Assembly (NCBI GenBank): GCA_035701665.1
Contig: DASSRQ010000139.1
Coordinates: 1-11,417, forward strand
DNA length: 11,417 bases
Reading direction: 5' to 3'
Origin: DASSRQ01 sp035701665
Lineage (GTDB): Bacteria > Vulcanimicrobiota > Vulcanimicrobiia > Vulcanimicrobiales > Vulcanimicrobiaceae
Program-made: the position numbers and the translations under genes
Notes under the pieces: model-generated
Told to the model about the DNA's origin: nothing
What the model saw: only the letters and a program-made list of their open reading frames with translations
Database searches by the model: none
In this document: positions 1-6,674 of the stretch, one piece after another
Numbering within the stretch: the stretch's first letter is position 1
Layout: each line of letters begins with the position of its first letter

Positions 1-95
1 CCGAACACCGAGCCGTCCGGGATCTGAATCGAGATATCGTCGGCGGCGGTGAACGAACCGTAACGCTTCGTCAAATGCTCAATCGTAATGCTCAT
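1..95 (-). CDS. ABC transporter ATP-binding subunit, N-terminal fragment
   Basis: Only the first 31 codons are inside the window; the rest runs off the left edge. They begin MSITIEHLTKRYG and continue with the 'xxADDISIxIPDGSVFG' pattern that opens ABC-2-type ATPase domains (the A-loop aromatic is in KRYG); the Walker A motif would follow just outside. The start codon overlaps the stop codon of the upstream gntR gene in an ATGA arrangement, so the two are translationally coupled. GntR regulators of the YtrA type usually sit directly before such ATPases and control export of antibiotics or peptides. The substrate cannot be told from this fragment. Confident in family because of both sequence and context. 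Confidence 0.85.
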   Translation of the reverse strand, partial: MSITIEHLTKRYGSFTAADDISIQIPDGSVF

Positions 96-490
96 GCTTC
101 CTCCGGGAACCAGCGCGTTAGTGCAGCGTTGAAATGGGCGCGTACCTGGCCGGCCTGCAATCCGACGGATTTCGCATCACGCACCGCTTGATCGATGGCG
201 AGGGCGGTCACGTCGCTGGCGGCGCTCCGGGCAGCATCCACGGTACCGTTGCCGCGGATGAAACTGCCGCGGCCGGGCGCGGTCTCGATGACTTCGTCAC
301 GTTCGAGTTCGCGGTATGCTCTGGCGACCGTGTTCGGGTTCACTGTCAGATCGAGCGCCAGTTGCTTCACGGTCGGCAGTTGCTCGCCGGGGGCGAGGAC
401 ACCGAGGGCAACCGAGCGCTTGACCTGCTCGATGATTTGTAGGTAGATCGGCACACCGCTTCGGGTGTCGACCGTCAGGACCGCGGGCAT
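92..490 (-). CDS. GntR-family transcriptional regulator, YtrA-like subfamily
   Basis: 132-aa DNA-binding repressor, cytoplasmic. Residues about 8-80 are a GntR winged helix: 'GVPIYLQIIEQVKRSVALGVLAPGEQLP', then the recognition helix region around 'LTVNPNTVARAYRELE' and the wing 'GRGSFI'. The remaining ~50 residues are a short helical tail, far shorter than the ligand-binding domains of FadR or HutC types; this length defines the YtrA group, whose members regulate neighbouring ABC transporters. The ATG is preceded by GAGG about 5 bases upstream. The gene starts 9 bases after the stop of a 39-aa ORF and ends in a 4-base ATGA overlap with the ABC ATPase gene, so all three form one operon. The ACTAGT palindrome upstream is its likely autoregulatory operator. 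Confidence 0.93.
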   Translation of the reverse strand: MPAVLTVDTRSGVPIYLQIIEQVKRSVALGVLAPGEQLPTVKQLALDLTVNPNTVARAYRELERDEVIETAPGRGSFIRGNGTVDAARSAASDVTALAIDQAVRDAKSVGLQAGQVRAHFNAALTRWFPEEA

Positions 491-499
491 CGCGGCCTC

Positions 500-619
500 T
501 TAAAGTTTCGGACCCCAGCCGAGGAACAGGCTGTTCGGCTGCTGTTGAAGCGGAAACGAGGGGCGGGCGTCGGCAGTCGTCTTAATCGTGGAAACTTCGC
601 GGTTCAGGGGGAGCGTCAT
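500..619 (-). CDS. 39-aa peptide with GWGP motif, first gene of the gntR-ABC operon
   Basis: Small ORF of unrecognised family. It begins MTLPLNREVSTIKTT and ends with 'NSLFLGWGPKL'; there is no signal peptide or membrane segment. Evidence that it is real: GAAAGG lies 9 bases before the chosen ATG (an in-frame ATG 6 bases further upstream is too close to that site); 28 of 38 sense codons after the start end in G or C, as expected for coding sequence here; it fills the space between the probable promoter and gntR, with only 9 bases before the gntR start; and its C-terminal part matches a second small ORF at 10505-10669 over an 11-residue pattern (x-S-x-F-x-G-W-G-P-K/R-L/V). It could be a modified or secreted peptide handled by the ABC transporter, a regulatory leader peptide, or a small protein of another kind; the sequence does not decide. 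Confidence 0.6.
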   Translation of the reverse strand: MTLPLNREVSTIKTTADARPSFPLQQQPNSLFLGWGPKL

Positions 620-637
620 CGTCATTTACCTTTCAAG

Positions 638-676
638 AACTAGTATCACTGTGCTGTCGTACTAGTACACTAGTAC
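638..676 (-). promoter_or_regulatory. Promoter/operator of the peptide-gntR-ABC operon (three ACTAGT sites)
   Basis: Bases 659-676 form a perfect inverted repeat, GTACTAGT / ACTAGTAC with a 2-base centre. A third ACTAGT lies at 639-644, centred 22 bases (about two helical turns) from the nearest of the other two. On the minus strand GATACT (647-642) is a plausible -10 box overlapped by the single site, while the palindrome covers the -35 zone, whose hexamer is poor. Transcription would begin near 635, giving a leader of about 16 bases with its ribosome-binding site. YtrA-type GntR proteins bind palindromes in their own promoters, so the encoded GntR is the obvious ligand. The repeat is seen directly; protein binding and the -10 are inferred. 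Confidence 0.7.
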
Positions 677-713
677 AATAGCATATCGGTACGCGAAGTC
701 AAGCTGCCGCCGC

Positions 714-747
714 AAAAAAAAATCGAGCGCCCCGTGGGGCGCCCGAT
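714..747 (-). terminator. Rho-independent terminator of the luxR transcript
   Basis: On the minus strand a GC-rich hairpin of about 12 pairs (one G-U pair; arms at 736-747 and 722-733 with a very tight loop at 734-735) is followed directly by nine T residues (722-714). It lies downstream of the luxR stop and of the 22-aa ORF, and upstream of the gntR operon promoter, so it insulates the two minus-strand units. Confidence 0.9.
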
Positions 748-754
748 CTTCGGC

Positions 755-823
755 TCATTCTCCGTCAGTAGGTTCTTCCTCAGGTTGCGGGGGTTGGGGG
801 CCGGTGGGTCGCTCGAATGACAT
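755..823 (-). CDS. 22-aa proline/acid-rich ORF downstream of luxR
   Basis: Very short ORF, unrecognised. It starts MSFERPTGPQPP and ends EEEPTDGE: six prolines, five glutamates in the second half, no cysteine, no hydrophobic stretch, so it would be soluble and disordered. AAAGG lies exactly 8 bases before the ATG, an ideal spacing. The ORF begins 39 bases after the luxR stop and its stop is only 7 bases before the terminator stem, so it would be translated from the luxR mRNA. At 22 codons chance cannot be excluded; the ribosome-binding site and the snug fit before the terminator are the arguments for it. Confidence 0.42.
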   Translation of the reverse strand: MSFERPTGPQPPQPEEEPTDGE

Positions 824-862
824 AACGTCAGCCTTTCTGACAAAGACCTGATGTTCGCTTGG

Positions 863-3550
863 TTACACAGCCCGGGCGTTCTCCCTCGCCACGTACGACG
901 CGATCTCCGAACGTGAACGCATATTTAGCTTTCCGAAGATCGAGGCGATGTGGTTCTCCACCGTCCGTTCGCTCAGAACGAGTGCCTCGGCGATCGCGCG
1001 GTTGGACCGCCCTTCACCGACGAGCAGCGCGACTTCCAATTCACGCGGCGACAAGGGCGACGAATTGGGCCCGCGGCGGCCTTCGGCTCGTAACCGCAAC
1101 GCGTCGGCACTGGCACCGCACTGTGCGTAGATGTCGGCGGCCTCTTCACGGCTGCCGGCGACTTCGAGCGCAAGCGCCTGATGCAGCGGCCACGGAAGTG
1201 CCGAATAGAGTTCGGCGGCGCGATGCGCCAAAGCCGTACGCTGCTTTCCGGATGCGCGGTACGCTCGCATCAAAGCCCCGGTCGCTTGCGCGCTCCGGCT
1301 GCGCTCTTCCCATGGTTTAAGCAGTTCGAACGCTCGATCGACGACGGGCTTCGAGCCGATGCGCGCCGCAAGCAGCAACAGGTCGAAGTTATTTCCCGCC
1401 GATTGCATACGCGGCAGCGTTTGCTCCACAAGAGCCGCTGCTTCTCCCTCGCGATTCTCCGAGATCATGTGCCGCGCCACCGCGGTAACCACGGGCGCAA
1501 ACACGACGGGATCTTTGGAGTTGAAGGCTTCTTTCAGCAGCGTCGGTCGCGAACACGCTGTAAGCAGTGCGCGATCGCCGGTGTGCAGCGCGAGCGGAAT
1601 GCCGATCGATGCAACCCGGAAAACATGTGACGTTCCATCGACCATGAACGGCAGCACCGCGTCGAGCGCCTCGCGCGAGTCGCGCAGGCGCCCGCAGACA
1701 AACATCAGCCGCGACCACATATGCATATATTGGCCGAGCCCGTCGCCTCCGCGATCGAACAGCGGACGCATACGTTCGAGGAGTTCGAATGCATAGGTGT
1801 AGGCATCGATCTCCGACGCAACGGCAAGCGCCATGGCGTTCGCAAAGCGAGCGATATGAATGATCGTGTCCATCCCGGCGCTGAGTTCGATCGCGCGCTC
1901 CACGTGCTCGCGCCACTGGCCTCCCCCGAGCGCATGCACGTCGTATGCAGCGCGCGCTTCGTAGTAACGCACCAGTGCGTGCGCGGAACCCGCCTCCTTA
2001 CACCGATCCGCTTCGTCCAAGACGGCGAGCGCTTCGCCCGTACGGCGAAGATGCACGAGATACCATGCGAGCAGAGAGTTCAGCTCGAATTTGAGTGCGG
2101 GACTAGCATCGGGTCCGGCGATTGCGATTGCGTCGCGCACCGCAGCAATGCTCCCGTCGTCATCCAGCGCTTGAAAGCGCGAGCGCGACAACGGAATCCC
2201 CAGCACCGCCGTCTCGCTGCCGGAACGGTGCGTCCGCGACCACGCAAACATCCGCTCGAGCAGATTTGCAGCCGGTTTGAACCGGGCGGCGCGCTCGTAC
2301 GTGTCGGCAAGCCGTTCGTATAATGCGATCGTCGTCTCACCGATAAGCCGTCCGTTTATCGCACGTTCGTAGTATTGCGCGGCATCCTCGAAGGCATAGA
2401 CGGACTCCGCCTCTTTCGCCGCCATCACGTTATAGCGCTGCGTTCGTTCGTCGTCGCCGGCAATCCAATAATGGTAGGCAAGGCGGCGCACCGTTTCGGG
2501 GGTCTGCTCCTGCAACTCGAGCCGCGTCGCGATCTGCGCGTGCAACTGCGCCAGCTCTATCGCGAGCACGTCCGACGTAATCGCGTGGCGGATCAGCGCA
2601 TGTGCGAACGCAAAGCGCCGCCCGCGTTCGGTTACGATGCCGGCGGTACGCGCCTTTTTCAAAACGTCGAGGACGCGTTCCGGCGAGAGCCCCGATATCT
2701 CCGCCGCCAGCGTGTGATCGAAGATTTCAAGCGCTGCGCAGACGCGAAGCACATCGCGCTCTTCTTCGTCGAATACCGCTAGCCGTTCGCGAACGAGCAG
2801 TTGCAGCGAGACCGGCAGCGTAGCGTCTTCCGCATCCGCGCGCGCATGTCGCGCCAGCTCGGTGAGCAGCAGCGGATTGCCCTGCGCGAGTTCGCAGATC
2901 GTGCGCCGGACGCTGAGCGGCAATGGCTCGGTCTGCGCCTGCGCGATCAGCAGCATCGCGTCGGCATCGGAAAGACCGCGCAGCGCAATCGTATCGGCGG
3001 CGATGCGCGAGATCGCGGCCAGCAGCCCGAGCGACTCCGAACGCTGCGCTGCGTCGCCCGCGCGATAGGTGACGAAGATCGCTATCGGGAGCGTCGCGGC
3101 TTGGCGCGCGAGATGCGCGAGCACCTCGGCGGAAGCGCTGTCGATCCAATGGATATCTTCAAAAGCGATCGTCAGCCGTTCGCCTTTGGAGCATTCGCGC
3201 ACGACTTGCACGACCGCATCCAGTACTTGGCGCTGCGTGCCGGCGCGTTCCAGTTCGAGGACGGGTTTGAGCGACTGCGCCAGCGCCGCGTTTCCTTGCA
3301 AAAGCTTGGGCTGCCGGCGCAGCAGCGCATTCAGAACGTCGCGCACCGGTGCGTACGGCGCACCGGCATATTCGAGTGCGGCCCCCTGGACTGCGACGCC
3401 GGCCGCTTCCAGCAAGCGCGTCTTTCCCGTGCCGGCATCACCCTCGATCAAGACGAGCGAACCGGTCCCGCCGCGCAGCGCCTCCATGCGTTCGCGCAGC
3501 ACCGCCAGTTCGCCCGAGCGCCCAATGAGGGGAACCCCACCCGTACTCAT
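863..3550 (-). CDS. Large ATPase transcriptional regulator of the LuxR family (AAA/MalT-like, LAL type)
   Basis: 895-aa cytoplasmic regulator. Order of parts: 'VPLIGRSGELAVLRERM' entry to a STAND-type AAA ATPase; Walker A GDAGTGKT (residues ~37-44); Walker B-like FEDIHWID (~130-137); a winged-helix/arm region; a long helical TPR-like middle from ~350 to ~810, expected to bind an inducer or partner; and a C-terminal LuxR helix-turn-helix in the last ~65 residues ('SPLSPRELEVALLVGEGRS...ALVLSERTVENHIASIFGKL'). Such proteins work as ATP-dependent signal switches that activate promoters on ligand binding. I chose ATG 3550; an in-frame TTG at 3568 would add six residues but lies inside a -10-like TAATTT. 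Neither has a clear ribosome-binding site. The gene is divergent from the PAS-GGDEF gene and shares its 99-base intergenic region. The signal it senses cannot be inferred. Confidence 0.93.
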   Translation of the reverse strand: MSTGGVPLIGRSGELAVLRERMEALRGGTGSLVLIEGDAGTGKTRLLEAAGVAVQGAALEYAGAPYAPVRDVLNALLRRQPKLLQGNAALAQSLKPVLELERAGTQRQVLDAVVQVVRECSKGERLTIAFEDIHWIDSASAEVLAHLARQAATLPIAIFVTYRAGDAAQRSESLGLLAAISRIAADTIALRGLSDADAMLLIAQAQTEPLPLSVRRTICELAQGNPLLLTELARHARADAEDATLPVSLQLLVRERLAVFDEEERDVLRVCAALEIFDHTLAAEISGLSPERVLDVLKKARTAGIVTERGRRFAFAHALIRHAITSDVLAIELAQLHAQIATRLELQEQTPETVRRLAYHYWIAGDDERTQRYNVMAAKEAESVYAFEDAAQYYERAINGRLIGETTIALYERLADTYERAARFKPAANLLERMFAWSRTHRSGSETAVLGIPLSRSRFQALDDDGSIAAVRDAIAIAGPDASPALKFELNSLLAWYLVHLRRTGEALAVLDEADRCKEAGSAHALVRYYEARAAYDVHALGGGQWREHVERAIELSAGMDTIIHIARFANAMALAVASEIDAYTYAFELLERMRPLFDRGGDGLGQYMHMWSRLMFVCGRLRDSREALDAVLPFMVDGTSHVFRVASIGIPLALHTGDRALLTACSRPTLLKEAFNSKDPVVFAPVVTAVARHMISENREGEAAALVEQTLPRMQSAGNNFDLLLLAARIGSKPVVDRAFELLKPWEERSRSAQATGALMRAYRASGKQRTALAHRAAELYSALPWPLHQALALEVAGSREEAADIYAQCGASADALRLRAEGRRGPNSSPLSPRELEVALLVGEGRSNRAIAEALVLSERTVENHIASIFGKLNMRSRSEIASYVARENARAV

Positions 3551-3649
3551 GAGGGGGGTATTCGGCAAATTAGGGGTTTTCCCGGATGCCCGTTCCGGTG
3601 CGCCGCGGCTACCATGCTTGCAGAGTTCCGCTTGGCATGGAGATGCGCA
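3551..3649. promoter_or_regulatory. Divergent intergenic region between luxR and the PAS-GGDEF gene
   Basis: 99 bases that must hold both promoters. On the minus strand TAATTT (3572-3567) could be the -10 box for luxR, which would give a leader of only about 10 bases; no convincing -35 precedes it. On the plus strand TGGAG (3638-3642) sits 7 bases before the GGDEF start and serves as its ribosome-binding site; I see no clear plus-strand promoter. Weak assignment. Confidence 0.35.
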
Positions 3650-4894
3650 ATGACCGACAGAGACCTGTTATGGACCACCGGCCCCGATTTGCACGTAACG
3701 TCGCTATCGGCTCGGCTACGCGAAGTGCTCTTCCCGGACGGTGTTCCGGCGCAGCTCCATGCCGGCGGACTCTGGCAAGATGAAGACCCGTTCGGCATGA
3801 TGGCCGTCGCCCATCAGTGGGTGCTCGACGGCGACCGGATGAGTTTCGAGACCCAGCGCGCCGGCATGCATCTGCGCGTCGAGCTCGAGCCGCTGTACGA
3901 TTTGACCGGTGCAGTCGCCGGCGTTGCGGGCCGTGCGGTCCCGTGCCAGCCGGGCAGCACGCCGGAATGGCAGATCGAAACGCTTGAAGAGGTCGAGCGC
4001 GTGTGCGGCTTCGGCACGTGGCGCACCGACCTGCGCACGGGCCGCACGTTCTACTCGCCCGGCCTCTACGAAATTCTCGGCATCGAAGACCGCGATCGCG
4101 CGATCGATATCCGCTCGCACGACCACGCGGAGGATGCCGAATCCGTCGCGCTTTCGATCCGCTGCGGCGAGATCGCGGGAGACGGCTATCGCTGCGACCA
4201 CCGCGTCGTCCGCGCGGACGGCACGACCCGGTACGTGCAAGAGCAGTCCCGCATTGTTTACGACGAACACGGGACGGCGTACGCCCGCGTCGGCAGCCTC
4301 CTGGACATCACGGACCGCAAAGCCGTCGAAGCGCGCCTTTCGCATTTAGCCCATTACGATCCGGTCAGCAAGCTGCCGAACCGCACGCTGCTCGAGCAGC
4401 GCCTGCACGCATCGCTCGCCAAAGCTCAAGAGAACGACGGCGGCTGCGCGGTGCTTTTTCTGGACGTCGATAACTTCAAACGGATCAACGATACGTACGG
4501 CCATGCCGCCGGCGACGAACTGCTCGAGGCTATCGGCGCGCGTTTGATGCAGCACGTTCGCAGCAGCGACACTGTGGCGCGGTTGAGCGGAGACGAGTTC
4601 GTGGTCGTGCTCGACCGCGTTCGCAGCACGGCCGATGCGCACCAGGCGGCACGAAAGATCCTGGCGAGTTTCGAGTTGCCGTTCTCGATCGCGGCGACGC
4701 TGGATTGCCGCGTGGGCGTAAGCATCGGCGGAGCGGTTTTTCCCGAATGCAAGGGCTCCGCGCGAAATCTCATCGCTGCTGCGGACCGGGAAATGTACGC
4801 GGTGAAGCGAAACGGCGGTCGAGGCATCAAGATCGCATGCGCGAGCAGCTCTTCAGGGGACCCTATTCCCTTACGTATCGCGGCGAACGGTTAG
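3650..4894 (+). CDS. PAS-GGDEF protein, probable diguanylate cyclase
   Basis: 414-aa signalling protein expected to make cyclic di-GMP from two GTP, in the cytoplasm (no membrane segment or signal peptide). Residues ~1-100 are a degenerate, possibly PAS-like sensor; ~118-222 are a PAS/PAC pair ('GTWRTDLRTGRTFYSPGLYEILGI' ... 'GSLLDITDRK'); ~228-396 are the GGDEF domain ('HYDPVSKLPNRTLLEQRL', 'VLFLDVDNFKRINDTYGHAAGDELL'). The signature reads SGDEF (313-317), with Ser for the first Gly; the GTP/metal-binding D and E remain. RSSD (304-307), five residues before it, is an intact allosteric I-site. No EAL domain. ATG 3650 was chosen because TGGAG precedes it by 7 bases; an in-frame ATG at 3614 is possible. 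The 3' end overlaps the next gene by 58 bases, implying co-transcription. Confidence 0.92.
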   Translation: MTDRDLLWTTGPDLHVTSLSARLREVLFPDGVPAQLHAGGLWQDEDPFGMMAVAHQWVLDGDRMSFETQRAGMHLRVELEPLYDLTGAVAGVAGRAVPCQPGSTPEWQIETLEEVERVCGFGTWRTDLRTGRTFYSPGLYEILGIEDRDRAIDIRSHDHAEDAESVALSIRCGEIAGDGYRCDHRVVRADGTTRYVQEQSRIVYDEHGTAYARVGSLLDITDRKAVEARLSHLAHYDPVSKLPNRTLLEQRLHASLAKAQENDGGCAVLFLDVDNFKRINDTYGHAAGDELLEAIGARLMQHVRSSDTVARLSGDEFVVVLDRVRSTADAHQAARKILASFELPFSIAATLDCRVGVSIGGAVFPECKGSARNLIAAADREMYAVKRNGGRGIKIACASSSSGDPIPLRIAANG

Positions 4895-6249
4895 CGTTTT
4901 ACCTAACCCTGCTGTTTGCGTTTCCCGCGGCAGCGGCCATCGGCTTCGTCCTGCGCGAAGAGATCCACCCATCGCAAACGGCCGTGCTGGTCGTTATCGC
5001 CATGGTGTACGTGACGCTCGCGCGCGGGCGTCTTGTCGGCAGCAGCGTGCGCGTGCACGAATCGCAGTATCCGCGCGTGTTCGCTATCGTGAAGCGCTGC
5101 GCTGCGGCACTCGGACTGCCGGCCCCGATGGTCTTCGTCCGAGACGATCCGTTCGTGCCTTTGGTGACGGTGGGTCTGGGCGAACCCTACTCGCTCGTGA
5201 TCTCCAGCAACTGGATCGAACACTTTCAAGACGACGAACTCACGTTCATGATCGGACGCGAACTCGGGCACATCGCGTCGGGGCACGCCCGTTTTACCTC
5301 GCTGCTGAGCGTCAATGGTAACGAAAACGCGATCGTCTCGCTGATCTTCGGCGCGTGGCTTCGCCGCACGGAACTCACGTGCGACCGCGTCGGTCTGCTG
5401 TGCTGCGGTTCGCTCGACGCTGCGATGCGCGCCATCGTCGTCGCATCGTTTCACGCCTTCGGCCGCAAGATCGATCACATGGCGTTTGCCGAACAAGCCC
5501 GCGACGTGCATGCCGACTCCGTACTGCGCATGGGCGAACTGATCGGATCGATGCCGTACGCGACGCGCCGCATAGAAGCGATGCGCGAATTTTTCGCCAC
5601 CGAACTGTACCGGCGTCACGAAGAGGCGTTTGTCAACGAAACCGCCGAGGAGCCGCCGCTGCTGCCCGAAGTGCTGGGTGCGCACGTTCAAAAAGGCGAT
5701 CTCGCGGGCTGGTGGCGCCGGATCAGCGCCATCGCAATCGACTTCATCATCGTGCAGGCGCTGATTCAAACGCTGCTCGGATTTACCGGAGGCCCCGAGG
5801 TAACGGTCTCGCACGAACGCGGCGCCCGCACCGAAGTGTCGACGCAGTCCACGCTGGTACGCGAATCCGACGACATCGTTTCGCTCGGACCGCTCGGCAT
5901 TTACACTAGCGGGCTGACCTGGGGCAAGAGCGTCGCCATGCCGTGGAACAACGTGCGCCAGGCGGTGCAGGGCGTCTTGTTTCCGTTCGAACTCTGCCTG
6001 TATTTCGGTCTGCTCGTCGGTCTTGCGGGGCAAACGCCCGGCATGATGATCATCGGCTTGAAAGTCGTGCGCGAAGATTTCAGCCGGCCGGATATTCTGC
6101 GAAGTTTGTGGCGCTACGCGCTCGGACTGTTCTTTTTCTGGTACATCTTGCCGCTCAGCCCGTTCCGGCGCCTTTATCTGCATGACAAATGGTCGGGCAC
6201 GCGGCTGATTAAAACCGAGCGCGCATTGGCGCGGGTTCGCGCGGCTTAG
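4837..6249 (+). CDS. Membrane protein: M48-peptidase-like domain fused to an RDD domain
   Basis: 470 aa. Two hydrophobic segments (~19-39 and ~46-62) open the protein. A M48-like domain follows, with 'DDELTFMIGRELGHIASGH' at ~132-150 and 'RTELTCDRVGLL' at ~177-187. The second part supplies the usual third zinc ligand Glu (E179) and a conserved Asp (D183). From ~288 a C-terminal RDD domain has the paired 'WWRRISAIAID', further membrane segments ('FPFELCLYFGLLVGLAGQTPG', 'LWRYALGLFFFWYILPL') and the final 'LHDKWSGTRLI'. The first His of HExxH is Arg141 (codon CGC at 5257-5259), so zinc binding and peptidase activity are doubtful. ATG 4837 is chosen because the first membrane segment follows at once; GAGG at 4821-4824 is 12 bases away, somewhat far. 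Co-transcribed with the GGDEF gene; the substrate is unknown. Confidence 0.85.
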   Translation: MREQLFRGPYSLTYRGERLAFYLTLLFAFPAAAAIGFVLREEIHPSQTAVLVVIAMVYVTLARGRLVGSSVRVHESQYPRVFAIVKRCAAALGLPAPMVFVRDDPFVPLVTVGLGEPYSLVISSNWIEHFQDDELTFMIGRELGHIASGHARFTSLLSVNGNENAIVSLIFGAWLRRTELTCDRVGLLCCGSLDAAMRAIVVASFHAFGRKIDHMAFAEQARDVHADSVLRMGELIGSMPYATRRIEAMREFFATELYRRHEEAFVNETAEEPPLLPEVLGAHVQKGDLAGWWRRISAIAIDFIIVQALIQTLLGFTGGPEVTVSHERGARTEVSTQSTLVRESDDIVSLGPLGIYTSGLTWGKSVAMPWNNVRQAVQGVLFPFELCLYFGLLVGLAGQTPGMMIIGLKVVREDFSRPDILRSLWRYALGLFFFWYILPLSPFRRLYLHDKWSGTRLIKTERALARVRAA

Positions 6250-6674
6250 CGCGCGAGCGCGTTGTCCATCCGGTTGCGGTAGTTTTCCAACGCGATCGCG
6301 CTGAGCAGTTCGTACATCTGCTCCGCGTCGTAGTGCGACTCGAGCATCTCGCGAACGGCCGGCGGCATCGCTCGCGGCTCACGCGTGAGTGAAATCGCCG
6401 CCGCAAGCGCCGCACGCTGCGCGGCGTCGTACCGTTCGCTGCGTGCGCTATCCCACAACTGCGTAAGCATCTCTGCATCCGCGCCGAGTTCGCGCGCGCG
6501 TTTGCGGTGTTCGATCAGCGCCGGCGTGCAGTAGTTCAGCCCCGCGACGAGCGCGGCGCACAGCGTCTTCGTGAGCTCTGGCACGCGGCCGCCGTTCATA
6601 ACGGCCGCAGCGTGCGCTTCGAGCGAGGCTTCGATCTTATCCAGGGCTTTGCGTGTAGCGTCGGAACGCGGCAT
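6246..6674 (-). CDS. Carboxymuconolactone decarboxylase / AhpD-like protein
   Basis: 142-aa all-helical cytoplasmic protein. The core 'LCAALVAGLNYCTPALIEHRKRARELGAD' (residues ~38-66) matches the AhpD/CMD helix that normally carries C-x-x-C-x-x-x-H. Here Cys49 and His56 keep the 7-residue spacing of the first Cys and the His, but the second Cys is Ala52 (CTPA). AhpD-type disulfide reductase activity is therefore unlikely in standard form; one-cysteine CMD relatives exist with unclear roles. The C-terminal half ('AAQRAALAAAISLTREP' ... 'YELLSAIALENYRNRMDNAL') is the second helical hairpin of the fold. ATG 6674 overlaps the end of the upstream TPR regulator gene by 38 bases, which suggests translational coupling; the ribosome-binding site is weak. 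Its stop codon overlaps that of the convergent M48-RDD gene. Confidence 0.75.
   Translation of the reverse strand: MPRSDATRKALDKIEASLEAHAAAVMNGGRVPELTKTLCAALVAGLNYCTPALIEHRKRARELGADAEMLTQLWDSARSERYDAAQRAALAAAISLTREPRAMPPAVREMLESHYDAEQMYELLSAIALENYRNRMDNALAR

Noticed and set aside
792..803. A third GWGP reading (GGT TGG GGG CCG) on the plus strand
   Set aside because: It is antisense to the proline-rich 22-aa ORF, has no start codon or ribosome-binding site, and arises from a G-rich run.
2801..3649. Upstream extension of the PAS-GGDEF frame across luxR
   Set aside because: This part is antisense to the ATPase domain and Arg/Gln-rich; the ribosome-binding site at 3638-3642 and the domain start support 3650.
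4705..4836. Upstream extension of the M48-RDD frame inside the GGDEF gene
   Set aside because: Basic, motif-free translation overlapping conserved GGDEF sequence; the membrane-protein start at 4837 is more natural.
4903..6183. 426-aa open frame antisense to the M48-RDD gene
   Set aside because: Low-complexity Arg/His/Asp-rich translation with no recognisable domain; the plus strand codes for clear motifs and membrane segments.
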